Part shown: positions 1-12,211 of the stretch, piece by piece
How the letters are laid out: the number at the start of each line of letters is the position of its first letter
How positions within the stretch are numbered: the stretch's first letter is position 1
Notes under the pieces: generated by a model
Databases searched by the model: none
Told to the model about the DNA's origin: nothing
What the model saw: the letters and a program-made list of their open reading frames with translations, nothing else
Position numbers and translations under genes: made by a program
Source of the DNA: Azadirachta indica
Lineage: Eukaryota; Streptophyta; Magnoliopsida; Sapindales; Meliaceae
Length of the DNA stretch: 64,000 nt
NCBI GenBank assembly: GCA_022749755.1
Contig: CM040452.1
Location: 21,222,350 to 21,286,349, forward strand
Direction: 5' to 3'

Positions 1-1207
1 TCCTAGCTAAATCCACTAAGTTCCTTCGCCAGCACAATTGCTGCATATATCAAAAATAAATAAAAATTAAATGTAATCAGGACATATTGTAGGTTAACTA
101 ATCAAATTTATTAAAACATGCTTAGTGTAGTGTATAGAATCAGCAATACTATCCAGACCAACTTTAGCTTACAATGCATACACAATGACCAAAACATCAT
201 TGACTCTCCATTGTCTTTCAATGAATATTACCGTAAAATATTTAGTTCAGAATGTGCTTGCAGCACAATGTTCTTGACAACAAATAGACAGAATAAGAGT
301 TTTTCACAATCTAAGATAAAAGCCATATCCTGTCAAACATTTTCCATTCTGGAGAAGTTAGCAATTTGATTCTTCGGGTAGTAATGGAACATGCAGCTAC
401 CAAGTGACTCAGCTTTCTAGCATGGAATCATCCTGAAATTATTTTCCGTTTTTTATCATTTTATTTTCTTTTATTGAGAACAAAAGAAGAAACCCTCAAA
501 CATGTAAGGCATGTACAATATCCTAGGTGAGCATAACTCTGAAACAAGATATTGTAAAACTAGATATCCATAAGCCTCCAGTAATAAATAGAGAATAGAT
601 ACATAACAGAAACAAGCACCTAGCAATAAAATAAAAAAGAAAAGGAAAAAAAAAACAAGATAAAATAGATAAACCGATTTGATAACTGGATATGTCAAAA
701 ATCATCAAAATTTTATGATTAACAAAACTCCCCATCCTCCCTCCCTGAAAACTAAATTGAAGATGACAAATTAAGTACATTTGTAATTCAGACCAGCCAT
801 CCACAAAGAATGCAAAAAAACCCAGGGAAGAGAAACAAAAACTATACAACATAGATTTAGCCCAAACTCACAGATGAAGATAAAGTTTTAGCATACTAAT
901 GAACTACCCAGGGTTTTTTTTTTAAACAAGGACAAAATATCAAGTATGGAACAGATTACTAATTATACTAAGTTAACACTAACGGAATAAATTATTAATA
1001 AAAGTACACTTGTAACACCCAACTCCAGAAAGGATTTACATAAAAAGAACTAGCCTTTATAAAACACTACAAAATTGATCCACCCAGGAAACACTTGCTT
1101 ACCTGACACCCCACGCCATTTCAAGGTTCTATGTTATCCCTGCTTATAGTTTGCTACATCTCCAGTCCTTTGGATCATAAGACACCAGCCCAGGCCTTGT
1201 AGAATGA
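1..1207. other. Downstream flank of the BTB gene, no gene seen
   Basis: AT-rich sequence with several A and T runs. The part next to 1207 is presumably the 3' untranslated region of the minus-strand BTB gene. The short open frames here have no recognisable domain and no coding-like composition. A weak minus-strand acceptor-like site near position 43 could belong to a gene outside the window but cannot be supported. Confidence 0.5.
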
Positions 1208-4200
1208 CTAACCACCTCCTTGAGAAAGTCGAACAGAAGCAGCACGAACCATATCAACTAGGAACTCATCCAGCTCTTCAAGATCACCAGAGTCCCGTAG
1301 TTTACAATATAAAGGGGCCATATAATCTGCAGCAACTTCAGCCAACTTCCATAGAGAAAACTTAGCTGCAACTTGTATAACTTTAATAGACAATTCTGCA
1401 GCAGAATCAAGACAAGATACAATTACTCTAAAGCAGCAATCCTGAATATCTTCCAGAAGCCATAGCTCAGCAAGCCAACAAAGCTCTACATATGGATACA
1501 ACGCATGTAGTTTTTCCTTATCATCCATATTTTCCCATAAACAACCGTAAGGAGCATTTGGCAGTTGATCAGTGTAAAACCACTCCACCAGTTTAACCAT
1601 AGCTTCCCAACTAACAGGGATCTTAATGGTTTGCGAATGGCTGCAAGAATTATATTATCAAAATGAGACAAAAAATGTACTGAAGATAAATGTAGATGAG
1701 AAATATCCAAACAAAAGAGACACAAGTTAAAAGAAAATTACATTTTTAATGGAAAGAGGACAAGTAGATGGTTGTTTAGTTGTACAAAATATATTTCAGA
1801 GTTGATTTACACTAGTATGCATATCAAATGAAAAATGAACCATCAAAAAATATAACCAACTCAGGGTCTTACAATTTCCTAAATCAAATAGAACGGCACA
1901 ACAGTAGTACTCAACAATATGAAGCTTTTGACCATTTACTTCAGCAAAAGTTAGACAAAGATTAAAAATCTTAGCACCTCTCTTGCATTCCTGATTGAAA
2001 CAACGCCCGCAGATAATCACAACTTGACCACAGTATAACCTTATGAGCATGTTTGTGGGGCACTGATAGAGAGCAAACACTGCACATCCAGCTTAGTTCA
2101 GCTGTTTCAGCTACCAAGATGATATCCCTGAAATAAGAAACAAAACTAATCTAGAGTCCATGCTTTCCAGAAAATTACAATAAGTTCACGGAGGGACTTA
2201 AAGCAAGCATCTCCACTAAAAAACACCCAAAAGTTTAGAAATTAAAAAAAAATGAATTACTGAGTCGTTTGTAGCAATCACATGCCAAAATTGTTCCTAA
2301 TAGATTATTGAAAATGACAATATAAAAAAATGATCTTTCAATCTACTTTCACCTGTCCGCACAATTTCTAACAATAAATACTATAATTGCTTCAGAGTTT
2401 ATTGCAAGCCAGACAGTGAGACATCCTTGAATCAATAATGTCAAACCAAATACAGCTCCCTCACTAAACAACAGGGAGATGGATAGAGTGCCTTCAAAAA
2501 TTCTGTTCAACATGAAGCCTCTCTCAAAAAAATTTTATTCAAAACTTATGCATCCCTAGAGATGCAAAAATAGGGATTAGAATGAAAATTAAAGATCGTG
2601 TTGATCTAATGCAACATGAAGATAATCTTGAACGAACAAAGGAGTAAAACATACGAGAAATGATGTCCAATCGGACCAAGAGCAAGGGCAAGATTATAGC
2701 TGGGCATAGGAGTTCCCCACTTCGGACGTTTCCTGTAAAGCAATTGTAGCAGAGGTTGCAAACTACAACTTTTAGTAAGAGGTTTCAACCTTTTCACAAG
2801 TTCTTCCCCGGCTTCCAGATAACCAAAGTAAACAAAATCTAACAATCTCGGCAATGCCTGGCTATCAACATAAGCAGAAAAATGCACTGTTCTCCGAAAC
2901 TTTCCATGTAGCTTCTCTGCATCATCACCTGCCAAAGAATTATTAGATGTTTCATCATTACCAGGAGGTAGCAATGATGGGCATCGAGTTGCCAGAACAA
3001 CACCGTGCACACTGAAAACCTCGCCACTTGCTAGAATGAGTTGCATATCTACAAGTTCTTCCATCATAAGTGCTTTACCAATCCTTTTCCCAATTTTACT
3101 TGGAAATCCATAAAATCCAAAATGACTAAGAATGAATGCAGCAAACCATCTTGGTCCATGAGCAGAAGTGTCATTGTAAATGTCCTCGAGCATGCTAAAC
3201 AATTCAGCTTCCTTATATTTTACCTCATCCGAAGACACAGAACAAAATTGGTGTACCAACTCAGCTAGGGCCCACAAACCATACAGCAAAAGAACATCCT
3301 TGCCCTCCCATTCTTCTCCACGTTGCCAGCAACAAGTCTTCTCTGCAAACTTATTATATAAATGAGAGGCAATGTTCTGTCTCTTGATATGTACATGCTT
3401 TCTCCGGCACCACCTCACAAAAGCCAATAATGTTCTCGTTACTTCACCATCAATGGCATGCCTTTGGTACGATGACAAGCCTAAGTAACATGTCAAACCC
3501 ACCAAGTTAACGACTGTTTGAAGAATATGTGGCAATCCAATATTGTCTCCTGAAGATGTATAGTTTAGGAAACGCAGCAAGCGTTCCAAATACTCTTTTC
3601 CATTTGGCTTTAGAACTTTGGACAGTATAAACCTGGTCTTTGATGCAATATACTTGCAGGGAGAATATATCATCATGAGAACCACCCTTGATGCTGATTC
3701 ACTTCTAGAGGAATGGATAACATCATTTTCACATATTTGATGCCTTTTACGGATTAAGTCAACAAAGGCCACACTATTAAAATGAAAAAAAATATCATTA
3801 GAAAGTTAATTAGAATCAAGAAGACACTAAAACAACCATTGAAAAGGGCATAGGCTCAAAGGAAATGATAAAGATGATATAAGCACAAATATGAAAAATA
3901 AAATAGAATAGGAAAATGAAAGTTAAAACGGTTTTAGATTTGTTACCATGCACACACAATAAGGATATTGATATGAAGCTCACTTCCACGAACGTTAGGG
4001 TTGAAATCTTCCTCACAATGAGTTGCAAGCCATCCAAGAATATCCCAGACATATGGCCTCAAAACAAGAAAAAAATTTGTACTAAGACCCTCTTGTGCCA
4101 TGGATATTTGTTCTTCCATTGATAATAACTGTTGGGATGGTTTAATGTGAAAATCTTTCAAAAGAAGATCAAGAAGGACCTTGTCAATCCCATGCTTCCA

Positions 4201-6205
4201 AAAAAAAAAGTGATGTAGACCACACCAGCGAGTAATTAAAGCCAGACGACATGCCTCCATCAGCAAAGACATTTGCTCACTGGTAATCTTTCCAGAATGC
4301 AACGTCCATCTATTCATCCCACAAATTATAGCTTTCACCAAAGGCTCACAACATAAGCTTGTCATTCTTAAGCATCCATGTTCATCTGTCTAAGAAAAAT
4401 GTTATAGATGATAACAAATAAATGATAAAAGTATAACTATATTCATTGATATCTTGTGAGAAAAATTTAAAACAATTACCGCTAAACATTGAGCTAGTCG
4501 AAATCCCTCCATCCGAACAGATGGTGTGTGTGAGCCATCCATACAGTAAACCATTGTTTGTAGAAGAGCTTCACCATTTTCTAAAAGTTTCTTGGCCCCA
4601 TTACCACACAGACCTAGCAGCAGACGGGTAAGTCATTTAGTCACCGGCTAACTTCAAAGCAAGATATAAGGAAACAAAAGTTCACCACTGATAATTAATT
4701 ACCTATTGAAGAATACAGCTTCAGAACCGCAACCTTAATTGAGAGATCAGGCTTTACAAGTCCGTCCCCTAAAACTTTCATTATCACTGTATCATTCCAA
4801 ACAGGATACCGAGACGGAGGCCATCGCCATAATATTACACTCAAAAGAGAAGTCATCTCCTGAAAATACTCGATTGGCATAGTGTCAGCAGAAAAGTTTC
4901 TTAGTTTTGCAACAATACATGCAACAGTTTTTGTTTCTTTCATTGTCTCCCAAACCTGTTCCTCCTTCATTATGCTCAGATTTGAAAGAATCATGTTCAG
5001 AGCAGTAGCACAAGAAATAGACACTTCTAATTGATGGGAAGACAATGACAACAATAAAGGCTGACAAAGATCTAACACATAATGTTGAATTATTGTATTG
5101 GGTATAATGCGTAACAACTTGACAACTTCGTTTGCTGCCATGCTCAAAACAGCTCCACTTTTACACTGTAGAATCCATACCAAAGCTCCAACTATATGAG
5201 GAATTGATTCCTGAAATTATGAATGAATGAGAAACAAAATTAGGATAACCACAGCTTAGAAAATATTTCTGCTGCCTGTGGGAGTGCTTTTGACATCATC
5301 AAAGACACTTTCAAGTAGGCAAAAGCATTTTTGTATATACTTTAGAGGCTTTGGCTGAAATAAACAAAAACATTTCTAGGATCAAAAAGGACCTTGAAGT
5401 ACTTGTTATAATGATTTCTCTAAAAGGAAACTTAAAGAGTGCTTTTGTCATTTATCAAAAGCATTATCAACTAGTTACAAAGTTCTGCATAAATTTTGTA
5501 CTTTTTAACTGTAATCATTAGAGAAGCTTCCTTATATATAAATATATATAACCATTGACGTGCTTTTTAGAGAAACGCTTACTAGGTATATAAGAAAGTA
5601 TTTGAGGTCCATCCTCAATAACAACAGCTTTTCACAAAGGAAATTCTGCAGTTATACAACCACTTAGGTGCTTTTCCAACAAGCATTATTTATTTGGGTA
5701 AATTTTTGTTTTCCTTAAACCGCTTTTTGAAAAATGCATTTAATAGCTGAATTTTCAAGAAGCGTGTTGAAATACATTAACAAGCTGTTTCTCAAAAAAG
5801 CGCTTAATAGAAGCGCATCCAACTACAAAAGCACACCCTTATTAGAAAGGGCTTCTCACAAAAGCACTTACACAGCGAGGGAATACCTTAACGAGAGAAT
5901 GTTGTACCATGCCGCTAGAAATAGAGTCAAGAAAAGCAGCAATCGAGCGAATTACATGTCTCTGTATCTCTATATCCGTACACTTCCATTTCAATTCCTT
6001 TCCGTCATAATAACTGTTTGATTTTGAAAACGTCGAATTAAACTCAAAATCAAAATCGAAATTAAAATTAAATTATAGAATGATGTAAATAATTGAACCT
6101 GATTCCTAGACTGAGAGCGTGAAAGAGACGCTGACGGAGAGTAGACACGTGGCCAGTGATGCCGTCTCCTCTTCCTCCCTGTTTAGAGTCTTTCGACGGC
6201 CTCAT
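1208..6205 (-). CDS. BTB/POZ domain protein with armadillo-like N-terminal region (At1g04390-like)
   Basis: Eight coding exons on the minus strand: 6205-6099, 6013-5887, 5210-4703, 4613-4480, 4389-3947, 3773-2655, 2127-1978 and 1640-1208. They join in phase to about 1006 aa, close to the length I recall for Arabidopsis At1g04390. The start is the ATG at 6205, giving MRPSKDSKQGG, as in that family. The N-terminal two thirds are helical, ARM-like repeats. Two BTB-like segments follow: one late in exon 6 (VDMQLILASGEVFSVHGVVL) and one across exons 7-8 (DIILVAE, then HKVILWSSCDYLRALFQSG). BTB proteins usually act as substrate adaptors for CUL3 ubiquitin ligases; this member's substrate is unknown to me. 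The family assignment is firm and the cellular role is inference. Intron 2 is almost filled by a MITE-like element. Confidence 0.9.
5278..5873. repeat. MITE-like inverted-repeat element in intron 2 of the BTB gene
   Basis: The two ends carry imperfect inverted repeats: GTGGGAGTGCTTTTG on the left and its near reverse complement (CAAAAGCACTTACAC) on the right. Copies of the AAAAGCGCTT/AGTGCTTTT core recur through the interior in both orientations, as in a foldback or MITE. It fills about 596 of the 676 bp of the intron and ends about a dozen bases from the splice donor. No transposase is encoded. No clear target duplication is visible, so the exact ends are approximate. Confidence 0.5.
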
Positions 6206-6385
6206 TTTTGAAGTGTAGTCGCCTTCAAATTTCACTGATTTTAGTTTCAGAAATTGCGGGAACTCACTGTTACAATAATCTATATTACTGACTGAATAAC
6301 CGCCCACAGTCACGTGCCGGTCCACGCAAACCGACCTAACTTCAGCTTCGGTTTGGAACCAAAATTTTGAAAAAAAAGGTACTAA

Positions 6386-6480
6386 GCGCGTGTTTGGTGT
6401 GTCGAACTGTATTATTTAATTTTACTGGACAAAAACTTTATAATTCAGTGTTTGATTCTATTAATCAAGTGTGGTCATTA
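6386..6480 (-). repeat. Relic end of the 19-kb MITE family
   Basis: The stretch beginning GCGTGTTTGGTGTGTCGAAC, followed by ATTATTTAAT and then TTCAGTGTTTG, matches in order the reverse complement of the right ends of the copies near 19.4 and 19.9 kb (TGTTTGTCAGGCGAGTCTAG, then CATTATTTCATT, then TTCAGTGTTTGG). Only one end is clear, so this is a truncated or diverged copy. Confidence 0.4.
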
Positions 6481-8596
6481 CTATAGTTTTTAATTTTTTA
6501 AAAAATAATTTTTCAAAATAATAATTTTTAAAAATCTTTTATACTTAACCAAATTAATTACCACTACCGACTGTCACTAATTGTCATTTAAAATACTATT
6601 TCAAAAATATTAAATTTCACATAAACCAATTAAAAATCTTTTGTAAAATTTATACACACCAACATGTTTTTCTTCTTATTCTCATCATCCCAAAAATGTT
6701 GATATAAGTTTTAAAACAGTATCTAACATACTTTGACATTTATAGTTAGATTTTCAGGACAAAGCTAGAAAATTCCATAATAAATTTATCCTCTTAACTT
6801 ATATTTTCATAAAATAAAGTAGTAAAGGAAAATTATATACTTGTGTGAAAATTATATATTTAAAAAAATTAATATATACATGTCTTATTTTTATGTATTG
6901 AAATTCTTGAACGTTTAGATATCTCTATCTCTTAAAATTAGATGATTGTGTATCATATTTGTGTATATATAAAGCCTTTAACGGTATATCATAAGGTTTA
7001 ATAATTTTATTAATTATTATGCCATTGATCGCTATGACACTAACTCTTGTTATAACTTTAATCTACATTAATAATACATAAAGTTGCCGTTTAATTTTGT
7101 GTATATTTTTGCCTTATTAATTATTCTTCCTTAGTCCTTTGCTCGCAGCACAATGTCATACAAATCAAATACTAATATCCAGATTCTCTTTTGGATAACA
7201 CAGGCTCATTTATAAACATCATAACAAAATCCTCAATACAAGATTTTAGAAAATAAAATAAAACATGAAAACCAAATTATTGTACTTATAATCACAATTC
7301 TCGTTTAATATTCGTATGTATGAAATTATTTTTTATATTAAACACATTTTTATATAATTATAGTATTTGTTTATCTATTTGTATCATGAGTTTTTTTTAA
7401 AAAAAAAAAAAAAACCACAGGAGATGTAAAGAATATTTCATTTTGAATCAAGAATATCAGAACATGGTAGAGGACGGTGGTTCAAATTTTCGTGTGTTTT
7501 AACATCTCATACGGAAAATGCTTACGATAATTGGTCAAAACACATTATTAATTAGTTTATTATTTTTTAATCAATGAAAGTATAATTTGTTTATTATAAA
7601 TCATAGTTTGTGATTGTGATGATGTACATAACATATTCACATATACTAATTTAATTAATCATTAACGTTTACATGTGATGGCACCACCTTCAATTAAAAT
7701 TTAATTAATGCTCCAATAATTAAACGTAAAATTATTATTATATTCTCCGCTTCCCGAGACTTCGTCTTTGCCATCTAGAAACCAACCAATTACACGCTAG
7801 GAAAATATATTCTAACCAATAAGAGAGTTAAAATATATTTTAAATTCTCAGCCTGTTAATTGCTTCTTATCTCTTAAAACTATTTTATTATCTTCCTAAA
7901 AGCATTTATGTGTATTTTTAATTGTTAAATTATCGTTTAACCTTAAAAATTAATTCAAACGTATTATAAGTAAGACTAAAACAACAATATAAATTTTTAA
8001 CAAATCACTTTGTTTATGTATAAGTTGACTGATATCCAAGGAGTTTATCTCATAAATCAGGTGTAAATGGGAGAATAACAGCATTAAAGTTTAACAAATC
8101 ACTTCATTTATAAAATCAATACTAAATGAGTTTATTATGTGAATCAATTACCATCAACTCTAAAATAAATATATAGGAGATTAATGAAGATGGAAACAAA
8201 ACCAAAAATTAAAAGAAATCACAAAACTAATAATAAAATTACAAGAGATTAAATTTTTTAAATGTTAATTATTCTTCTACCCTTTTCAGGCACATGTCTA
8301 TATATCACTGCCAGTTTATTAATTAATTAATCATCATCAGACGCATATTATTTTACTGTCTGTTTGAAGTTGCATCAGAAAATAAGATTGAGCACGTTCT
8401 GGTTTTCCACTTTTGAAATTGTCGACTCGACATTACATCAATCATAATAATAATACTAATAAAATTTCTTATATTATATAATCATATAAGAAAATGCATG
8501 AGAGAGATGTATATCCTTATCTCATTCTCAACTAAGTGGTAGAACATTTTAAGATGCTGCATTCATACTGTTGACCAAATAATTATAGAACAAAAG

Positions 8597-8613
8597 CAGC
8601 TGCCATTATAAAT
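8597..8613 (+). promoter_or_regulatory. Possible core promoter of the bHLH gene (CAGCTG E-box and TATAAAT)
   Basis: A TATAAAT box at 8607-8613 lies just after an E-box CAGCTG at 8597-8602. Transcription from about 8640 would place the exon-like stretch ending at 8901 in the first exon of the bHLH transcript. The assignment rests only on motif and position. Confidence 0.3.
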
Positions 8614-9020
8614 TAATATTACTTGCCCACTTGTTTTATTGAACAAATTAACTCATCATTACCAGCAAAAGAAATTTTAGGTCATCTTCAAGGTGAGCTT
8701 GATTCTCTTTCTTCTTCAGCTCTTTCACGACGTATTATATATTTACAGTACCTTTTTTCTTTTGTTCTCTTAGAAAATTCTCCTGTATTAATTAGTAATA
8801 TATTTATACTTTCATTAGATACAGAAGTCTCTCTAGATTTTGATTTTTCTAATTTTCTCTTGTGGGTTTAAGTTTCATTCACTAAATGGTTGCCTGAGCA
8901 GGTAGTTAATAATTAAGCTTATTAATTATTATTTATTATCTTTTTTTTTTAATCAAAAAATAAATAACCCTAGCTGAAATTTATAATTGTTTTGCTTTCT
9001 AATATTGTAATACACAGGCA

Positions 9021-10597
9021 ATGGATCAGAATCCCACCTTCATCCATCAGAAAAACTCTCAAAGTTTTGACACCATTAATGGCGATTTCAACTTTGAACC
9101 GTTGAGGCTTTCCTGCACTAATTCTAATGTCTCTCAACTAATCTCTTTTCAAGACGTAAATAGAAACCTGAAGGACTGCACCATGATCAAGCCAAAGGAT
9201 GAGGAGGAGCTGCTGTGGTACGAAAACATCGATAGTAATTCATTTTCGATAGTCAATAATAATAAAGCTACAAAAACCCTAAAAGAATATAGGCAGCAGG
9301 GAATTAGAACGACCATCAGAAGCCCTTTGCAAGCTCGGGAACATGTATTAGCAGAGAAAAAGCGTCGAGAAAAGCTGAATCAGCAGTTCGTCGCTCTTTC
9401 AGCGATAGTTCCTGGAATTAAGAAGGTATCATTACTAAATTATTTCTATTTTTCCTTCTTTCATCATTTTATGTTTTGTTCAGAATTGGACTGTAAAGAG
9501 AGATTTATTGGAAGAATAGGTGGATTTCTTTCCTGTTTGGATTTTATCAAATTTTCAAATTTTATCAAATTTTCAGTTTTGCTATTTTAGAAAATTAATT
9601 ACCTTCGGATTTTAATAACTTATTATTAGGGAAAAAAAGGGTATTTTATTGTATTAATTAGTAACGCAAAAATTAATCATTTTTTAATAAAATTTATAGG
9701 CAACCTTTTGTTAATTTATTTATCTCTTTTGTTTCAATTTCTTGACAAAACATCTAATAATCAGATTGATTTTGATCATTAACACAATTTCTTTATTTAG
9801 TTTAACATATTAAATCCTAAAGCATGTAAATTAATTGTAAGCAATTAAGATTTATTTTGCTTGTATATGTTGATATAAATTTAAATTAAATTGTCAGGTG
9901 CTGAAACTCGTATAATTTGAGCACTTGAGAGCGCTGATTTGTTCAAAAATTTTCTTTTAAAAATAACAACATTCGCCAAAGATAATTAATTAATCAGGTT
10001 TTGTTTAACATTTTGGAGAATTTGAATTTTTCAGATGAACAAGGCTTCTGTTCTGGAAGGAACTATAAAGTATTTGAAAGAGCTTCAGGAGAAGGAGAGG
10101 AAACTTGTGGAACAAACCGAAAAGAAATCCCTGCAGAAATATTCAGTGGTTTCAGTGAAGAAATCTCAGCTCTTGGACACCGATAAATTCGATGCTTCTT
10201 CTTCACCTGAGAACTCTGACGGCTACCGATACAATGAGCAATCCCTTCCCGATATTTTAGTAAGAGTTTCAGACAACAATATACTCATCAGAATCCACTG
10301 TCTGAATCAGAATGGATACATCGTGAGGATACTGAGGGAAATTGAGAAACTTCATTTAAGGGTGATTAACAGCAGGATTATTCCGTTCGGTAAATATTCC
10401 TTGGATGCAACTGTTGTTGCTCAGGTAATTAATGTTTTCTTTTTTATTTTCCAGCTTATTTATATATATATATGTAAAATTAATAAATTAAATAAAATTT
10501 TCTTATTAATTATTAATTGCAGATGGAGGTTGAATTTTGCATAAATGTCAAGGATATAGTGCAAAAGCTGAGAGTCTCTCTTTCAGAGATTATATGA
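9021..10597 (+). CDS. bHLH transcription factor, bHLH18/19/25-like (subgroup IVa)
   Basis: Three coding exons: 9021-9425, 10035-10424 and 10523-10597, giving 289 aa. The basic region HVLAEKKRREKLNQQF carries the His-Glu-Arg DNA-contact residues. Helix 1 ends at VPGIKK; the intron falls exactly there, and MNKASVLEGTIKYLKELQE forms helix 2. The C-terminal part (LPDILVRVSDNNILIRIHC, then EIEKLHLRVINSRIIPFG) is the ACT-like domain of this subgroup. Members act in the nucleus on E-box promoters, for example in jasmonate, iron or ER-body regulation; which role applies here is not visible. The first ATG of this exon is used as start, but relatives have about ten more N-terminal residues including a W(L/F)xEQ motif. 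That motif is encoded upstream at 8887-8901 and is splice-compatible, but has no in-frame ATG. Confidence 0.88.
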
Positions 10598-12211
10598 ATT
10601 CGATGCATAACGTATGGAGCTTCTACAGAAACATAACAGTTGCTTTGGTCACAATTACTCTCTCTTATTTTATATCGCTTTCTTGAGAAATTAGTTCATC
10701 ATTCAGCATGATGTTGACTTCTACTTGCAAGTTATAAAGCACACAAGGGTTTTGAAATACACATGGGAAGCATGCATGAATGATATCAACGGCACCTGGA
10801 AATATTGCTGAGAAATTAGAAAAGCGACAAGGAGGTATATGATAGATACAATTTTCGGGTAACGAATTAAATTAATTTGTATATTAAAGGGAAGATCTAA
10901 TCTAGTATTAGTAATATAGAAATTTTCATTAATTTGCTGCGACTTTTCGCCAAACATGGTGGTCGGTGATTGATTGATAATTAAATTCAATGGATTGTCA
11001 ATATAAAATAATTAAATATAAATATCACGCGATGATGACTAACACTACTATGAGTTTGGGTCTTCGCCTCTCCGGATCCTAAACAAAATAATAATGCAAA
11101 AGCAGATAACAATACAATTTAATCTCTAGAATATTATAACAGTACAATTTTCATTAGAGGAAATTGATAATGCACAAGCATCCATTTTTTGTAACATTAT
11201 TTCGCTTCCTTTTCTTGCATCAAATGAAAATACAACACACCAATTTGAACATGCATTTACAGTGAGAGATCTGAAGTGGTCTGAATTTTAGCCGTGTAAA
11301 GCAGAGAAATTACAAACATTCCCCAACCAAGAAAATAAATAAATAATAAAAAGTCTTTAACCTTATAGACTCTATGAAAGGAACATGAACATAACATTCT
11401 TTATTTATGAATTGACTATGATGATTGAATCCATACACCACTTACTGAAACAGAGAAAATAAAAAGTTCATAATCAACAGTTATTAAGCAATGGGGCAAC
11501 GGAACACGATAAATCTAGCATAGGGGCTCAGAATGAAACTTGATTATCTCTGTTCGGGAAACACTACTAATCAACATCTGCATGGCATGGCTTTATTGCC
11601 ATCCAATATTAAGAAGAACGGCACAAAGCCTGATTCAAAATACAGAGACAAAACATTAAACATAATAATAGTAATAATTCATCACCATAGTCCCGCCTCC
11701 TTGAAAAATAATAGAACAGGAACGCGGGAACATCTTCTGCACTGAATCCTCCTGTACAAACTAACCCAACTACATCTCTGTAACAAGAATTCCACAAAAA
11801 CACCAAAATAAAATCCCAAGCGGAAAAGGTGTAGGACGGAACCAAGAAGAGGGGGAATACATCCCCAGCTGAGTTCAAACATAATACACATAGATCTACT
11901 TATTTTTGCTGAAGCAGCAGCAACATAGAAATTTTAAGTAAAAAACAAATAAAAATATAAGGCTTAAAGTCAATTGATCTTACGATAGATGCCACAGGAG
12001 CTTCAACTTAATTCATTGCCTTGTTTCATTACTGAGAGTGCTTCGAGCATGAATAGAGAGAATTAATACCCAATTGTCTTGGGGTTGAAGCAGTTTGCGC
12101 ATTCCTTGCTTTTTAAACATTGAGTCTTGGGAGCTCCCAATTAATCCTCAGGCTCCTTGCATTGAACTTGACAATGAGTATATGCAACTACGTCTACTAA
12201 ATCTGACTACA
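10598..12211. other. Convergent 3' flanks of the bHLH and PAT1 genes
   Basis: The left part should hold the bHLH 3' untranslated region and the right part, roughly from 11.5 kb, that of PAT1. Open frames on both strands lack domains. Nothing else was recognised. Confidence 0.5.

Larger units (their letters stand above)
6206..9020. other. Intergenic region between the divergent BTB and bHLH genes
   Basis: Very AT-rich, no convincing coding region. It must hold the BTB promoter on the left and the bHLH promoter on the right. At 6386-6480 it contains what looks like an end of the DNA-transposon family found twice at 19 kb. The right 120 bp (8902-9017) look like an intron of the bHLH transcript. 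Confidence 0.6.

Noticed and set aside
1..45. Minus-strand acceptor-like site and short open stretch at the window edge
   Set aside because: Too short to judge; two frames are possible and neither gives a recognisable end of a protein.
8623..8871. 83-codon plus-strand frame upstream of the bHLH gene
   Set aside because: It begins at TTG, not ATG, and has no recognised domain; more likely 5' leader. Only its last few codons beyond the TAA resemble the bHLH family start.
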